From assembly GCA_021234155.1 (NCBI GenBank), contig JAJEKV010000005.1:20506089-20570088 (forward strand): DNA of 64,000 nt. Direction: 5' to 3'. Below are positions 43,772 through 53,873 of the stretch, piece after piece (position 1 is the first letter of the stretch; each line of letters begins with the position of its first letter). The notes beneath the pieces were generated by a model. The model ran no database searches. It was not told the DNA's origin and saw only the letters and a list, made by a program, of their open reading frames with translations. This DNA is from Isoetes taiwanensis. Lineage: Eukaryota; Streptophyta; Lycopodiopsida; Isoetales; Isoetaceae. Both the position numbers and the translations under genes were made by a program.

Positions 43772-44450
43772 CTAGATATGTAATATACACCCTGTCATCC
43801 AGTTTTTTTCTTAACTCTTCAGGAACGTGAGCAAAGGCCAAACATCTATAGGCCTTGAGCCTTTCATAATCTGGGGAGTTTCCTGCCCATAATACATGTG
43901 GAACTTCTCCTTTAATGCTTATTGAAGGCAGCAGATTTTGTACAAATACAGCAGCCTTAACTGCCTCTTCCCACAAAAAGTTAGGCAATCCAGAATATTT
44001 GAGCATGCTCCTGACGGCATTAAGAATAGTTCTGTTCTTCCTCTCAGCAATTCCATTTTGCTGAGGGGTAAATCTACATGTCAACTGTCTCTTAATCCCA
44101 AGTTCATTGCAATATTGTTTAAATTCATTTGATAAATACTCACCACCCCTGTCTGAGCGTAAAATCTTGATCTTTCTCCCTGTCTCAAGTTGTACTTCAT
44201 TCAAATATTGTTTGAATGCTTGCAAAGCTAGATCTTTAGTACTCAAACAATAAACCTTGGCCATTCTACTGTAATCATCAATGAATGTCATGAAATACCT
44301 TTTCCCAGATAGGCTGGTCACATTTAATGGGCCACATAAATCTGTATGGATCAAATCCAAAATCCCCTTTGCTCTTTTTGTTGACTTCTTAAATGGGAGT
44401 CTCGTGTGTTTGCCCAAAAGGCATCTATATTCATGGCTTTTGTTGGCCAT
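43731..44450 (-). CDS. Copia pol, integrase
   Basis: 239 codons open; the core DDE is complete: LIHTDLCGPLNVTSLSGKRY, LRSDRGGEYLSNEFKQYC and FTPQQNGIAERKNRTILNAV. It ends with AYRCLAFAHVPEELRKKLDD, then YITYLVGYDQQSKAYRL, the normal copia integrase C-terminus. The RT frame continues after a frameshift near 43735-43770. Upstream (44450-44540) a degraded GLQHMLTL remnant of the pre-integrase domain is visible, then similarity stops: the element lacks gag and its 5' LTR. Confidence 0.92.
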   Translation of the reverse strand: MANKSHEYRCLLGKHTRLPFKKSTKRAKGILDLIHTDLCGPLNVTSLSGKRYFMTFIDDYSRMAKVYCLSTKDLALQAFKQYLNEVQLETGRKIKILRSDRGGEYLSNEFKQYCNELGIKRQLTCRFTPQQNGIAERKNRTILNAVRSMLKYSGLPNFLWEEAVKAAVFVQNLLPSISIKGEVPHVLWAGNSPDYERLKAYRCLAFAHVPEELRKKLDDRVYITYLVGYDQQSKAYRLQ

Positions 44451-44539
44451 AAAAAGTTCCTCATTCTTTAAGATAGTTCATCCTACAATGTCAACATATG
44501 CTGCAAGCCCATAGGCTGCTTAGAATGTCAGAGCTTCTC

Positions 44540-45742
44540 CTTAAATCATGGCAAAAGGAACTCTATCTTTCTGAACATTGAGCTAAAGCTGTTTTAGCAG
44601 GCTCAGATTATTACCAATGACCTCAAGGTTCTGAGCCTTCCAACTTTGTATATTCTATATCAAATACAGTTCTGAGCTGCAGTTATGTTAGCAATAATTT
44701 GACATGAAGAGTTTGCACCTAATTATTCGCCATCCCTTTAGGAATATCTAACTTAATTATCTTCATATTATCTTCATTATGTGCCTCTGATGTTGAGACA
44801 TTAGCAGTCAAGTAAAAGGGCTTTCAGTAGCGGTGTTAGAGTTATGATATCCTAAACTCCTCAGTTATATCTATGACTGGACCAGATGACTTCACTTCTG
44901 GTGCCACATCATCATGTACATGACTTCACTTCTGTTAACCAGTTTTCCTCATATAGGGCAATATGGTGTGCCTTCTATCTCCTATGTTTACCACGTTTTT
45001 TGTATCTGATGTGATACAGAAAGATATTTGTTGTCTGTATTTATCTGAATAGTACTTTTGGATCAGAAATACTGGCCGCTGCTTAGGAAATTAGAGGCAA
45101 GCATTATGATTTACCCACTAGATCCAGAAATATTTGCATATGGAGATCATGGAAATAAATACAGACATTTATGGCTGCTGGTCCATTTTTAGAATTCCAA
45201 GTTCACCTTATAAGGAACGATTTAGGTGCTACAAATTGTGCCCTTTAAATTCCCATTGTATTTATTGATTGATGAATGAAGTTGCCAATCTAGGGCAATA
45301 TAAAATAGAACTACAATAAATAGATACGCATGCCTGCTTTGCATATCTAATTCGCATAATTCCAACTTGAGGATTTCAGATGACTTCCACATCCTTTCCA
45401 CTCAACTTCCACTACCAGCCTTAGAGCAAAGCAGCACATTCAGTATAATCCGGCATCTGGGAAATAGGGGACTATTCCTAGATCAAACTGTCTTGCAGAC
45501 CCTTTATCATCCATCAACCTACTGATCAACCTGTTCTAATCTCTCCATATTAATAAAGATCCCACTTCACATCAATGGTTTTAATAAGCCTGATGGCGAA
45601 GTCTTTTACCGTAGGGTCAAACATTGTCTCCACTTATAGGGGGCCTCAAATGATACTTCTGTACAAGGCTAAGTTCTGCAGTCTGGCAATCTAGTTGTAG
45701 ACCACTTTCATCTGTCTGAAAGGGAAGATATCTATTAAACAC
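44540..45742. other. Interior of the CACTA element; no gene seen
   Basis: AT-rich. It probably includes decayed copia sequence in plus orientation leading to the fragment at 45743, but no readable domain was found. Confidence 0.3.
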
Positions 45743-45860
45743 TTGAGAACTCAATATATGTCTGCAGATATTCTCACGGTACCTCTCCCAATAAGAAGAT
45801 TCGTTGAAAGCTCAAAAGAGCTGGGACTAGTGACTAATGTGGTCTACAACCTAAGGGGGG
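45743..45860 (+). pseudogene. Second copia element: RNase H C-terminal scrap, plus strand
   Basis: TQYMSADILTVPLPIRRFVE, then SSKELGLV matches the QxADILTKPLPxxxFxxLRxxLGL end of copia pol. It is opposite in strand to the copia at 41699-44450, so it is a different insertion. It is followed by AAGGGGGGAG at about 45853 and a second purine tract at 46042. Confidence 0.6.
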
Positions 45861-46051
45861 AGCATTTTGTATCAGTTGATACCTCTATCTCATCCCAGGG
45901 CCAACTGTTTGAGGGGGCGTTCTTGCACAAGGAACCATTTTCTCTAAAGAAGTTTTATTATCTGATTTCTACTTTCTGTAGCAGACTTGTACCTATTATT
46001 TTTCTTATTTCTGTAGCAGCAGTTGTAACAAATATTATGGTTGAGGGGAAG

Positions 46052-46280
46052 TGTTGATGTTATACCATATATTCTAACAGAAGGAATATTTGCTTTTGAC
46101 GTTATTGTTAGGTTATGCTATTTCTAAGTTTAGGCTTCTTTGGTTTAAGGAACCAAGAGCCTAGCTAATATAATTGTGGTTTACTTTATAGTTGTGGTTT
46201 TCATTGTGCTTTCTGGGCCCTTAGATTATGAGAGATTCCGTGAAATCTCCCACATCAGTGGTCAGTGTATTTTCTTGTCT
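46052..46280 (+). repeat. Candidate start of a copia 3' LTR
   Basis: A purine tract (GGTTGAGGGGAAG, ending 46051) is followed by TGTTGATGTTATACC, the usual start of a copia LTR. The position 190 bp after the pol end fits. The right end is not recognised; the given end is arbitrary. Confidence 0.4.
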
Positions 46281-46289
46281 AAGAACTCC

Positions 46290-46612
46290 GGCACAAATCA
46301 ATGTTGCACGAACACCATAGGCTGCACTATTTCATGGCCATGCACTATTTCTGCACCATAGGCTGATACTCCGTCAGCCAAGGCCATGAGGTCCCAGCAA
46401 AACCAAGCAAGTTCCAGCAAAACCAAGCAGAGTCGTTGAATAGATTCGGTGTCCCTCTTACCAGAATAGAGGTTACTGCCATGTGGAAGCTCTGACATCA
46501 AAGTGCAGGACCTAATAGCGGCAAGATAAACATGCTTATCATTCCAGCACCCTGAATTTTGCATTTGTTGATACAGTTCAAGAGCTGTTTGGCCTTGCTT
46601 AAGCTTGCATTG
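46290..46612 (-). pseudogene. PPR protein gene fragment inside the CACTA element
   Basis: The minus strand reads KQGQTALELYQQMQNSGCWN, then DKHVYLAAIRSCTLMSELPH. The helix-turn-helix pattern (ALELYQQMQxSG ... xYxAAIRSCxxMxxLxHG) is a pentatricopeptide repeat of the long PLS type. Similarity then decays. PPR proteins bind organellar RNA, but this is one or two repeats with no start and with stops on both sides. It lies between copia pieces and the right end of the CACTA element, so it may be a captured host fragment. Confidence 0.6.
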
Positions 46613-47737
46613 GACAAGATAACCGCAGTGAATCTGACGAGGAAGAGAAGGAAGAGGTAAGAAAGAGTTTATTTTTAACTATGCAAAGTGGCTTGGAGTT
46701 ATGTGGTTTTGTTGTCTTTTAAGTTTTGAAATTTTAATGAATTAGGTGGCATGATTATAGTGAGCAGCCAATCCTTGATCAAGATATTATAGGCATGCTA
46801 AAATGATTGTGGCTAACGGGAGAACAAGGGAGAATGCAGCGGAGAGAAGAATGCCATCGATGAAGGCATCTGCAGTCCACAACATGAAGAGGACCATGGA
46901 GATGGAGAAGATTAAATTATTACCTTCGTGATAGTCTCAAAAACTTAGTTCTTTCAGCATGTAATTTCTGCCTATGAGCATTGGTAAAGCTTTATAATGA
47001 TTATGAATAAAAAAATCATTCAACTTTCTGTACCACTTTATCTTCTTGCAATTTGGAAACGTTCTGTTTACTCTAAATAAGGGCAATTTTGAGAGAGATG
47101 CTATTAGCAAAATATCTTGGTTCTGTTTGTAGGTAATTGATTATTTTTTTGTCATAACTTTCTTGTTTCTTTTATTACTAGATTTGACACAAGACTTGAC
47201 TCATTAGATGATGCAAAGTAGACAAACTTGAGCTTTAAAATTTATTGTGTCCTTTCACACAAGACTTGACTTAATAGGAGTGCAACGTTGAACAGTTTTT
47301 GAGTTTTAAATTTGATGCAATTCTAGGAAATAGATTCAATTATGTTTGTTATTAGCTTGTCACAATTTTGCTGAAATGTCGATAATTATATCTCACAACT
47401 ATTTACTACAATTGTGTTACTATAATGCCAAATGACTTGATAGTATATTGGTAATAAACTTGTTATAATGTCCATAAGAATATCAATGCCATCTTGACAC
47501 ATCGTCATTGCAATGTTGCCTCAATTGTATTAGAAATTGCCTTTGCATCTAACTTTGTGACAAATGAACATGCCACAATCTTGTCATAATAGCTGACGCT
47601 CCGGTGACAACTTTGTGGCAAATGAATACGTCATCATAGTGACAAGGATGTGACAATAAATGGAGTTTAGAAGATCCCATTTGTGTCAACAATTTCGACG
47701 TAATACCTGACGATATGAGCACCTTTCTCTTGTAGTG
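46613..47737. other. CACTA right part and subterminal region
   Basis: No ORF. From about 47150 the sequence is rich in TTGACACAAG, TGTGACAA, GTGACAACTTTGTG and GACGTAAT motifs, mirroring the left subterminal region and ending in the inverted CACTACAAGAG. Confidence 0.6.
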
Positions 47738-48095
47738 GCCACGAGGATCGGATGACAGCCAGGTCACTCGCTTTGGCAGACAGTTGCTCCTGCTATGCGG
47801 TATTTTTGACTTGATAATTTGCAATGGCCTGTCACAGTGGCCCGATTCTCACAAGTGCACCTGCAGACAGGACAATCAGGGGGGAGAGTCTAGTGTGGTG
47901 GACTATGTGCTCATAGTTGCGCAAGATATGCATCTCATCAGTCGTTTCCGGGTGGGCACCGACAGTCGGGATGAGGAGGTCGACTCAGATCACCTCCCAC
48001 ATTATTTGGACATGGCTTGGCAAGGCGCCAGAACTCCCACTATGCCCGCCCCTCGCCATCCTCGATTCATGGCGGATTATGAGCGAGCGTGAGGA
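47738..48095 (+). pseudogene. Second LINE, endonuclease C-terminal part
   Basis: After the CACTA element the frame resumes: TRFGRQLLLLCGIFDLIICN (standard EEP alpha helix plus NG), HKCTCRQDNQGGESSVVDYV (S-x-xDY substrate-binding region) and EEVDSDHLPHYLDM (catalytic SDHxP). The catalytic Asp-His pair is intact. Confidence 0.88.
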
Positions 48096-50350
48096 CTACG
48101 CCGAGATGCTCGTGGGGCGCCACGCCCGGCAATTACGGACCCTCTACACTAGAGCGTGCCAGATGCCGGTTGGACCGAAGTTATTACGGGATACAACGGA
48201 CAGGTGCTTTGGCAGACCCCCCTCGCGTCGCCGCTCAGGAACAACAACATTTCCGCGTAACCGGTGGTTTGATGCGGAGTGTAAGGAACGCAAGCGCCAG
48301 GCTCACCACATTCGGATCCAGTGCCCGCTTGCGGGCCACCACACGCATCACCGCCCATCCGGAAGGAGACAAAGGCGCCAGACCTTTCGTGCATCGGGGG
48401 AGATGTTCGCCCTGCTAGACACTCATCCTCGAACCTTTTGGCGAGAAGCTTAGAAGCCAGGCCAGCCCATCAGAGGACATCACACCCGCAAAGGGAACAT
48501 TACTTGAAGCAGCTCTATGACCCACCGTGGACGCCAGACGCCCATACCCCACGGGAGGGCCCCCCATTGGTTCTCGCGGAGGAGGATGTTGTGGAGGGCC
48601 CGCAAATACCGGCTAATGGGAAGGCGGTGACCTCGATGGTATGCATGCCGAGTTACTCAAATGGGCGTGGCAGACCGATCCTCACTACCCCTCGCTCAAT
48701 GCGTGAGCATTGCAGAAGGTTTTCCCGACAAGCGGTGGTTGTCCCCATTCACAAACGGCGACCCACACCGTCCGCCAATTACCGGACGATCATGGTCGGG
48801 CCTCGGTATTTGCCAAACCGTTATCGGCATTCTCGAAAGCAGCGCTTGACCCTCCAGGCGGAGGCGGGCAGATGTCGCGTGCCCTCACACACAAGCGAGC
48901 TTTAGACCTCGCCACTCAACGATTGACCATATCTTTATATCGGGCATTGAAGACAGCCGAAACCATCGGCGGGACTTGTATTCTTGCTTTATGGACTTCG
49001 CCCGGCTTTTGATACCTGGCCCCCCCCCGAAAGCTATGGGCTAGACCTGCGTCAACGAGGTTGTCGCTGCCGTGCGAGAATGCCATATACAGGCTGTATG
49101 AGAGTTGTTTTGGCAGGATGCAGCCGACGGGCCAAGCATTCACCAGTAGTATCGGGGTCCGGCAGGGCTGCCCCCTCTCACCAACACTTTTGGCCTCTAC
49201 ATTGACCCGCCAGAGCCCCGGCTTCGAAAGCATGGGGAATGGCATACGAGTTTTTGCACCGTGTCATCCGGCCACTCATCTATGCGACGATGTTGACCTT
49301 CCGCCCACACCCCGTAAGCTATGCGCCTCATCCGGATGTCCTAGACACATTCCCCGCCGTGCTACTGACATGCGTGTGAATCTGGCCAAGACCAGGGTGG
49401 TTCTCATATCCTCTTCACGCCACCCCACGCCTCCTGCACTCACATATCGAGGACATCCTGTGGAGGTCACGCCCACCTACAAGTACCTAGGGGTGGAGTT
49501 CCCCTCCTCGCTCTATTGGGAGGCGTCCATCCACTTGCGAAGTGACAAGAGGCCGAAAGCTTTTTATGCCATGCGTAACAACAGCCACCGTGTGCAGCTC
49601 TATGATTGGGGCCATCACCACATCTGTTTTCGGGCACTAGTCGAAGCCCGTCCCTTCAGACATCGGTCGAGGTTTGGGGCCCCCATGCGTCTCTCCGGCG
49701 ACTGAATGACTTGGAGCAAGTGCGAAGGCATTTTTTAGCACGAGCACTGGGGCCGAAACCTTCATCCCCTATCAGATTCTGCTGCAGAAACCGATTCTTG
49801 TCGCCTCATGGCGGCCCTTGATAGACACATCGTCTATTTTCGAAAGTGGTTAATATGGGTGATGCTCGGCTCCCCACGGCTTCTGGCCAGGCAATGGGCC
49901 CGCAGCCGCTCGAGGCCGCTTGGAGGGTAAGAGAGATCGATGGTTCGCCAGATGGAACGTCTGCGAGAACCTGATGCGTGCAGGTGGACACAGAGGCCGA
50001 TCGTGGCAACTGACGGAGTACTGGGCGCTTGCTTCCTTGCCAAGCTCTACGGGACCCCGAGGCCTAGAGCGAAGTCAAACGGCCCATTACAAGGAGCACA
50101 TCAACCCCACATTGGTTCGGGGCCCGCAGCTCTACCTGCGTTCCCAGCTGCCCCTGAAAAAGCGCAGACTCATTGCCTCCATTCGCACAGGTGCCCACCA
50201 TCTCCGCATCGAGACGGGCAGGTGGATTAGGGAGCCCCGCCAGATCGGCTCTGCGCTCTTTGTCAAACGGGTGCCACCGAGGATGAGTCTCATACTTTCC
50301 GAGTTGCCCAAAGATTCACCAGATCCGGGCGACACGCCCCTTTAGTACGG
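48096..50350 (+). pseudogene. Second LINE, reverse transcriptase and C-terminal zinc knuckle
   Basis: Read across frames: AVVVPIHKRRPTPSANYRTI (RT motif 1, about 48735), DHIFISGIEDSRNHRRDLYS (about 48925), FTSSIGVRQGCPLSPTLLAS (motif with GCPLSP, about 49140), LIYA-then-DDV with one base lost inside the YADD codons (about 49278-49295), NLAKTRVVLISSSRH and PTYKYLGVEFPSS (about 49380-49500). Near the end CALCQTGATEDESHTF (about 50232-50280) is a zinc-binding C-x2-C...E-x-H. More than six frameshifts; the enzyme is dead as written. Confidence 0.87.
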
Positions 50351-51040
50351 CCGGACTTGCCCCTACATTTGCTGATGAACACACCGTCAGTACGTGCTCT
50401 GGGGACGTTCATTCAGGAGGTACTGGATCTGCGAGCCCACCTTTGACCCCGCCTGGCTGCCCGCTGATCGGGCACTACGGGTACGGTACATGAGTGTATA
50501 TATTTGTGTGTTTTTGCATTTTGTATATTGGAACAGTTTGTCAGCAGGCTGATTGCTGCCACGGTTTTTCCCTGGGTTTTTTAATCCGGGTAGTAATCCG
50601 CTTGCTGCGCCTTTGTATTGGGTCCCATAGACCGATTGGTCTCCGTGGACGATAAAAATACCTTCCTTCCTTCCTTCCTTCCTTCCTTCCTCATGGAGTG
50701 CTATCAATGCCCTGCATAATAGTATACTTAGGATTATATAATTTATGTGGTTATAAGGGGTTCACAACCCTGAATAATTTCATTAAGAGCCAGGCTATTA
50801 GCTCATTCCTAGGTGTGAATGCAGGCAATTGATCACGACGTAAGAAAATTATGCTTTTCCCATCATGCATCCTATCTATACTTTGATGCAAAGCCTCTCC
50901 CCACCTTAGCGGTCGCACCCCCATTGAGCTGGTGTCGACTAATTTGGAGACGCCTTGCCATTGCATTGCTCCATTAATTCGCTCCCCCGCATCAGTCTTG
51001 CATGCTGAAGGACACATGGACATTAAGCATCTATCCATCT
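49462..51040 (+). repeat. Long repeat, copy 1 (LINE 3' half plus 345 bp beyond the TTCC tail)
   Basis: It matches 62422-64000 in the same orientation; both are 1579 bp. The match does not stop at the TTCC tail but continues for at least 345 bp, to the end of the window for copy 2. Confidence 0.88.
50351..50691 (+). repeat. Second LINE, 3' UTR and (TTCC)n tail
   Basis: The 3' UTR ends GGACGATAAAAATACC followed by about eight TTCC units (50661-50691) instead of poly(A). The same end occurs at 63601-63660. A simple-repeat tail is known for several LINE clades. Confidence 0.75.
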
Positions 51041-51295
51041 TATGCTCCATGTGCTTTGGCTACTTGCGGAAGGAACTCTATTATAAGGGTCGACTAATTT
51101 GATGGCGATTCAACCCCTAAGATATAGGTAGGTTCGGTCCTAAGATTGAGCCCCCACTCTCTTCATAAGGAAAATGGTCGTACACCTCTCCAATGATGCT
51201 ATCCAACGTATCATATCCCCTCAATTGGTGTTGTCATAATATCATAGCTATTCTATCTACCTTAAGAGGTTATACGCTTTCTATCTAACGCATTA
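50692..51295. other. Sequence after the LINE tail; no gene seen
   Basis: Its first 350 bp also follow the second LINE copy (63661-64000), so it is either true 3' LINE sequence or duplicated flank. A minus-strand frame at 50751-51050 (99 codons) is nearly identical in both copies but has no recognised similarity. ATTA at 51292-51295 is the left target-duplication candidate of the next element. Confidence 0.45.
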
Positions 51296-51865
51296 AACAA
51301 AGTTTAAAATGAAACGCACTAATTTGCTCAAAACGCACTTCAAAAGGAATCTTTAAAAGATTCCCTAAAATCCCCCCAAAAAGTTCCCTTTTGTGGTATA
51401 TTTGTGACAAGTGTGACAATTTGAAAATTTTAGGCATCATTTTGGAGGGGGGTGTGAACTTAGCTTCCATTCAAAATTGTTTGACATCCCTTTTTGGCCC
51501 CCCTAGTTTGGTTTGCGAAATAGTAATATTTTCAAAAACTAAACAAAATAGACATTGAAAAAAACAGCAAGCACACTAAAGTGCCAAAAATGTATTTTAT
51601 TCAAAGTTTTCCAAATCAGTACAAAACTATGAACAAAACTATAAAAAATGCAACACATTTTGACATTGCCTCATTGAAGCAAACATTTTCACATGAAAGT
51701 ATGCCTCATTGAACAAACTTACACTTTGAAGCGCAAGTTGGAGTCGAAGACGCTCGCTCTTCGTCTTATATACTTGCTCTTATTTGCTCATCCGTCTCGC
51801 TATAGACTTATGTATACCGCGATGACAATGCGTGGACATAACGTCTTCAAAATAAATTTCTGGGT

Positions 51866-52534
51866 GGTATAGATTTATACCACAATAGGTAGTGCTGTGC
51901 GGATATGACATGCCAGAGAGTTCGCATGGTATAAATTTATACCGCAAGTGGACTCGAGCGGTATAAATTTATACCGCAAGAGGACTCGAGCGGTATAAAT
52001 TTATACCGCGAGAGCTCTCTCGATTCACTGCGAGAGCTCTCACGGTATAAATTTATACCGTGAGAGCTCCCTCGTTATACCACGAGAGCTCTCTCGGTAT
52101 AAATTTATATCGCGACAACTCTCTCGGTATAAATTTATACCGCAAAAAACGTTCAGGCAACCAATTTATACACATATATGTGTATATATATATAAATCTT
52201 GACCATTAATCCAGCACTTTCGACGGTCTAGAACTAAAGCCCCAAAGGAAAGGGCTTTTGATCCGAACCATCGATCTCAAACATGGATGGTGGAGACGGC
52301 GACACCTCAATGTCTTATATATAAGGGGGTGCTTGGGTGGATTGAGGTGGCTTCGTCAGGAACGTTGGATCTCACAATCTAAACCATCCAGACGGCGACA
52401 CCTCAGCGTCTAGATTCAAATAATTGTATATATATAACAGATAATATATACACATAATTACATATATATATCCGACAAGAAAAGAGAACTCTTGCGGTAT
52501 AAATCTATACGGAGAAACGGTATAAATTTATACC
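51866..52534. repeat. Array of 16-bp palindromes GGTATAAATTTATACC
   Basis: Nine copies within 670 bp start at 51866, 51928, 51960, 51992, 52044, 52096, 52126, 52496 and 52519; six are exact and three have one or two mismatches. The first exact ones are spaced 32, 32 and 52 bp. One more (58699) lies near the other end of the element. Flanks often carry GAGAGCTCTC or CTCGAG. At 52034-52069 the palindrome extends to a perfect 36 bp. No coding role. Confidence 0.92.
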
Positions 52535-52559
52535 GAATTGCATATATATATAAGACTTT

Positions 52560-53089
52560 TATATATCATTATCATTATCATTATCATTATCATCATTATC
52601 CTTCCTATATATATGATTACTAGCAAAAAAATTTTTTTTGGAATTAGTGACTTTTTAGCATGCCTTTTCCGGCCACTTTCCGGCTAGTCGTGGCTATAGG
52701 AGTTTTTGGATTTCCCTGGCTCCTCCCATTATGAATATTCATTGCCTTCTATGTGGATCCATTATCAAGCCGCCGCCCTTCCCCAAAGGCAGAACAGAGT
52801 GATTAAAGTGGTCTGAGAGCTTAAAAGTGCTGAATATTTCGGAATTCCTGTGCAGATGGGGTAATTTCTTTCTGTTGCTGAGTTTAATTTAAAGCGTCCG
52901 TTTAGAGTTTGATTCCCTAGCACATATTCATCTCCCTGCATTAGCACAAAGTGGCTACTGGCTACTCTGCGATATAATAAACACAACACCCAGACACAAT
53001 CTGCAACAGAACGCAACAGTGGGTGCTGGTAGATCCGGCCGGCGCGGCCTCGATTTGTAACCGAGTAGCTTCGAAGAATTATATTTTCG
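52560..53089. other. Spacer with ATT/ATC microsatellite
   Basis: A CATTAT microsatellite (about 52567-52600) and low-complexity AT DNA, then sequence resembling a gene 5' flank (GC-rich near 53030). No ORF supported. Confidence 0.4.
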
Positions 53090-53873
53090 TTGGCCTTCTT
53101 TGGGGTCTGCGAACCAGGGCTCTGGCCTGGGAATCAATCAGGCCCCTGTTTTGTGGTCTGTGAATTAGGCCCATGGCCCCTACAATTTTTGAGGATTTGG
53201 GAACGAGCTCTGTTTCTGAAACTGTATTTTTGCACACAGCAAGCTTTTGTCTTGACCCAAATCGGAAATAGCCAGGTCAAGAATCAATGGGCTCATGTCT
53301 TTTAGGATACAAATCTGAAGACGAGGTTTGAGGATGAATTTACTTCTGCATCTTAGTAAGATGTAGAACCCCCTTTACTAAGATGCAGAACCCCCTTTTG
53401 GTAATCTCTGCAGCCTGCTTCAGTTTGCTTCTAGAAGCTCTGTCGAAGCTTTTGTTTGGCGATTTTGAGGCCAATCTTCAAAGTATTACAGTGTTGGGCG
53501 TATCTAAATACCTCTGCAGATCTTCTCTTCTACATCTTTGCTGTATTCATTCTTGGGTCCTAAATCCGCCTCAAATACTCGGTCCATGGCTATGCTGTCG
53601 GCACACATCGGAGGAGAATATTTTGCTGGGTCGGATTCTGATCTTTCGATCGTGCTATGAAATGCTGTGTTCCTCCCCAAATATACTATGTTTTCTGCAG
53701 TTGAATCTATCTTGCATCCTTACACTCCAGAAAATTGGAAAGTCTGCATATCCCAGAATTCAACTTTCTATTTTGATCTGGTTAATTTGGAAAGCGACGG
53801 CCCTCAAAAGTCTTCGATCTACAATTTGCTTAATGAGTTCGATTTAAAAGCAGCAACATATTCAGGGTCCTAA
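53090..53873 (+). other. Gene-like segment, not recognised
   Basis: Composition changes to balanced, coding-like sequence. The last open frame (53667-53873, 68 codons) has protein-like text, for example LHPYTPENWKVCISQNSTFY and LVNLESDGPQKSSIYNLLNE, unlike random AT-rich DNA. A second frame at 53383-53847 is open for 154 codons. I recognise no family. It may be a host gene fragment captured by the surrounding TIR element, or a decayed gene into which it has grown. Confidence 0.35.

Larger units (their letters stand above)
40600..47737. mobile_element. 7.1-kb CACTA (EnSpm-type) element inserted in the LINE endonuclease
   Basis: It starts CACTACAAGAGGATGG (40600) and ends CACCTTTCTCTTGTAGTG (47737), an inverted CACTACAAGAG terminus. 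Without it the LINE frame is uninterrupted (ATW then PRGSDDSQVTRFGRQ). GC is duplicated at the ends (3-bp GGC if the last G is host). GTGACAACTTTGTG recurs near both ends, with other TGAC/GTCA-rich motifs, as in CACTA subterminal repeats. No transposase is visible; the interior holds copia and PPR pieces, so it is non-autonomous. Confidence 0.88.
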
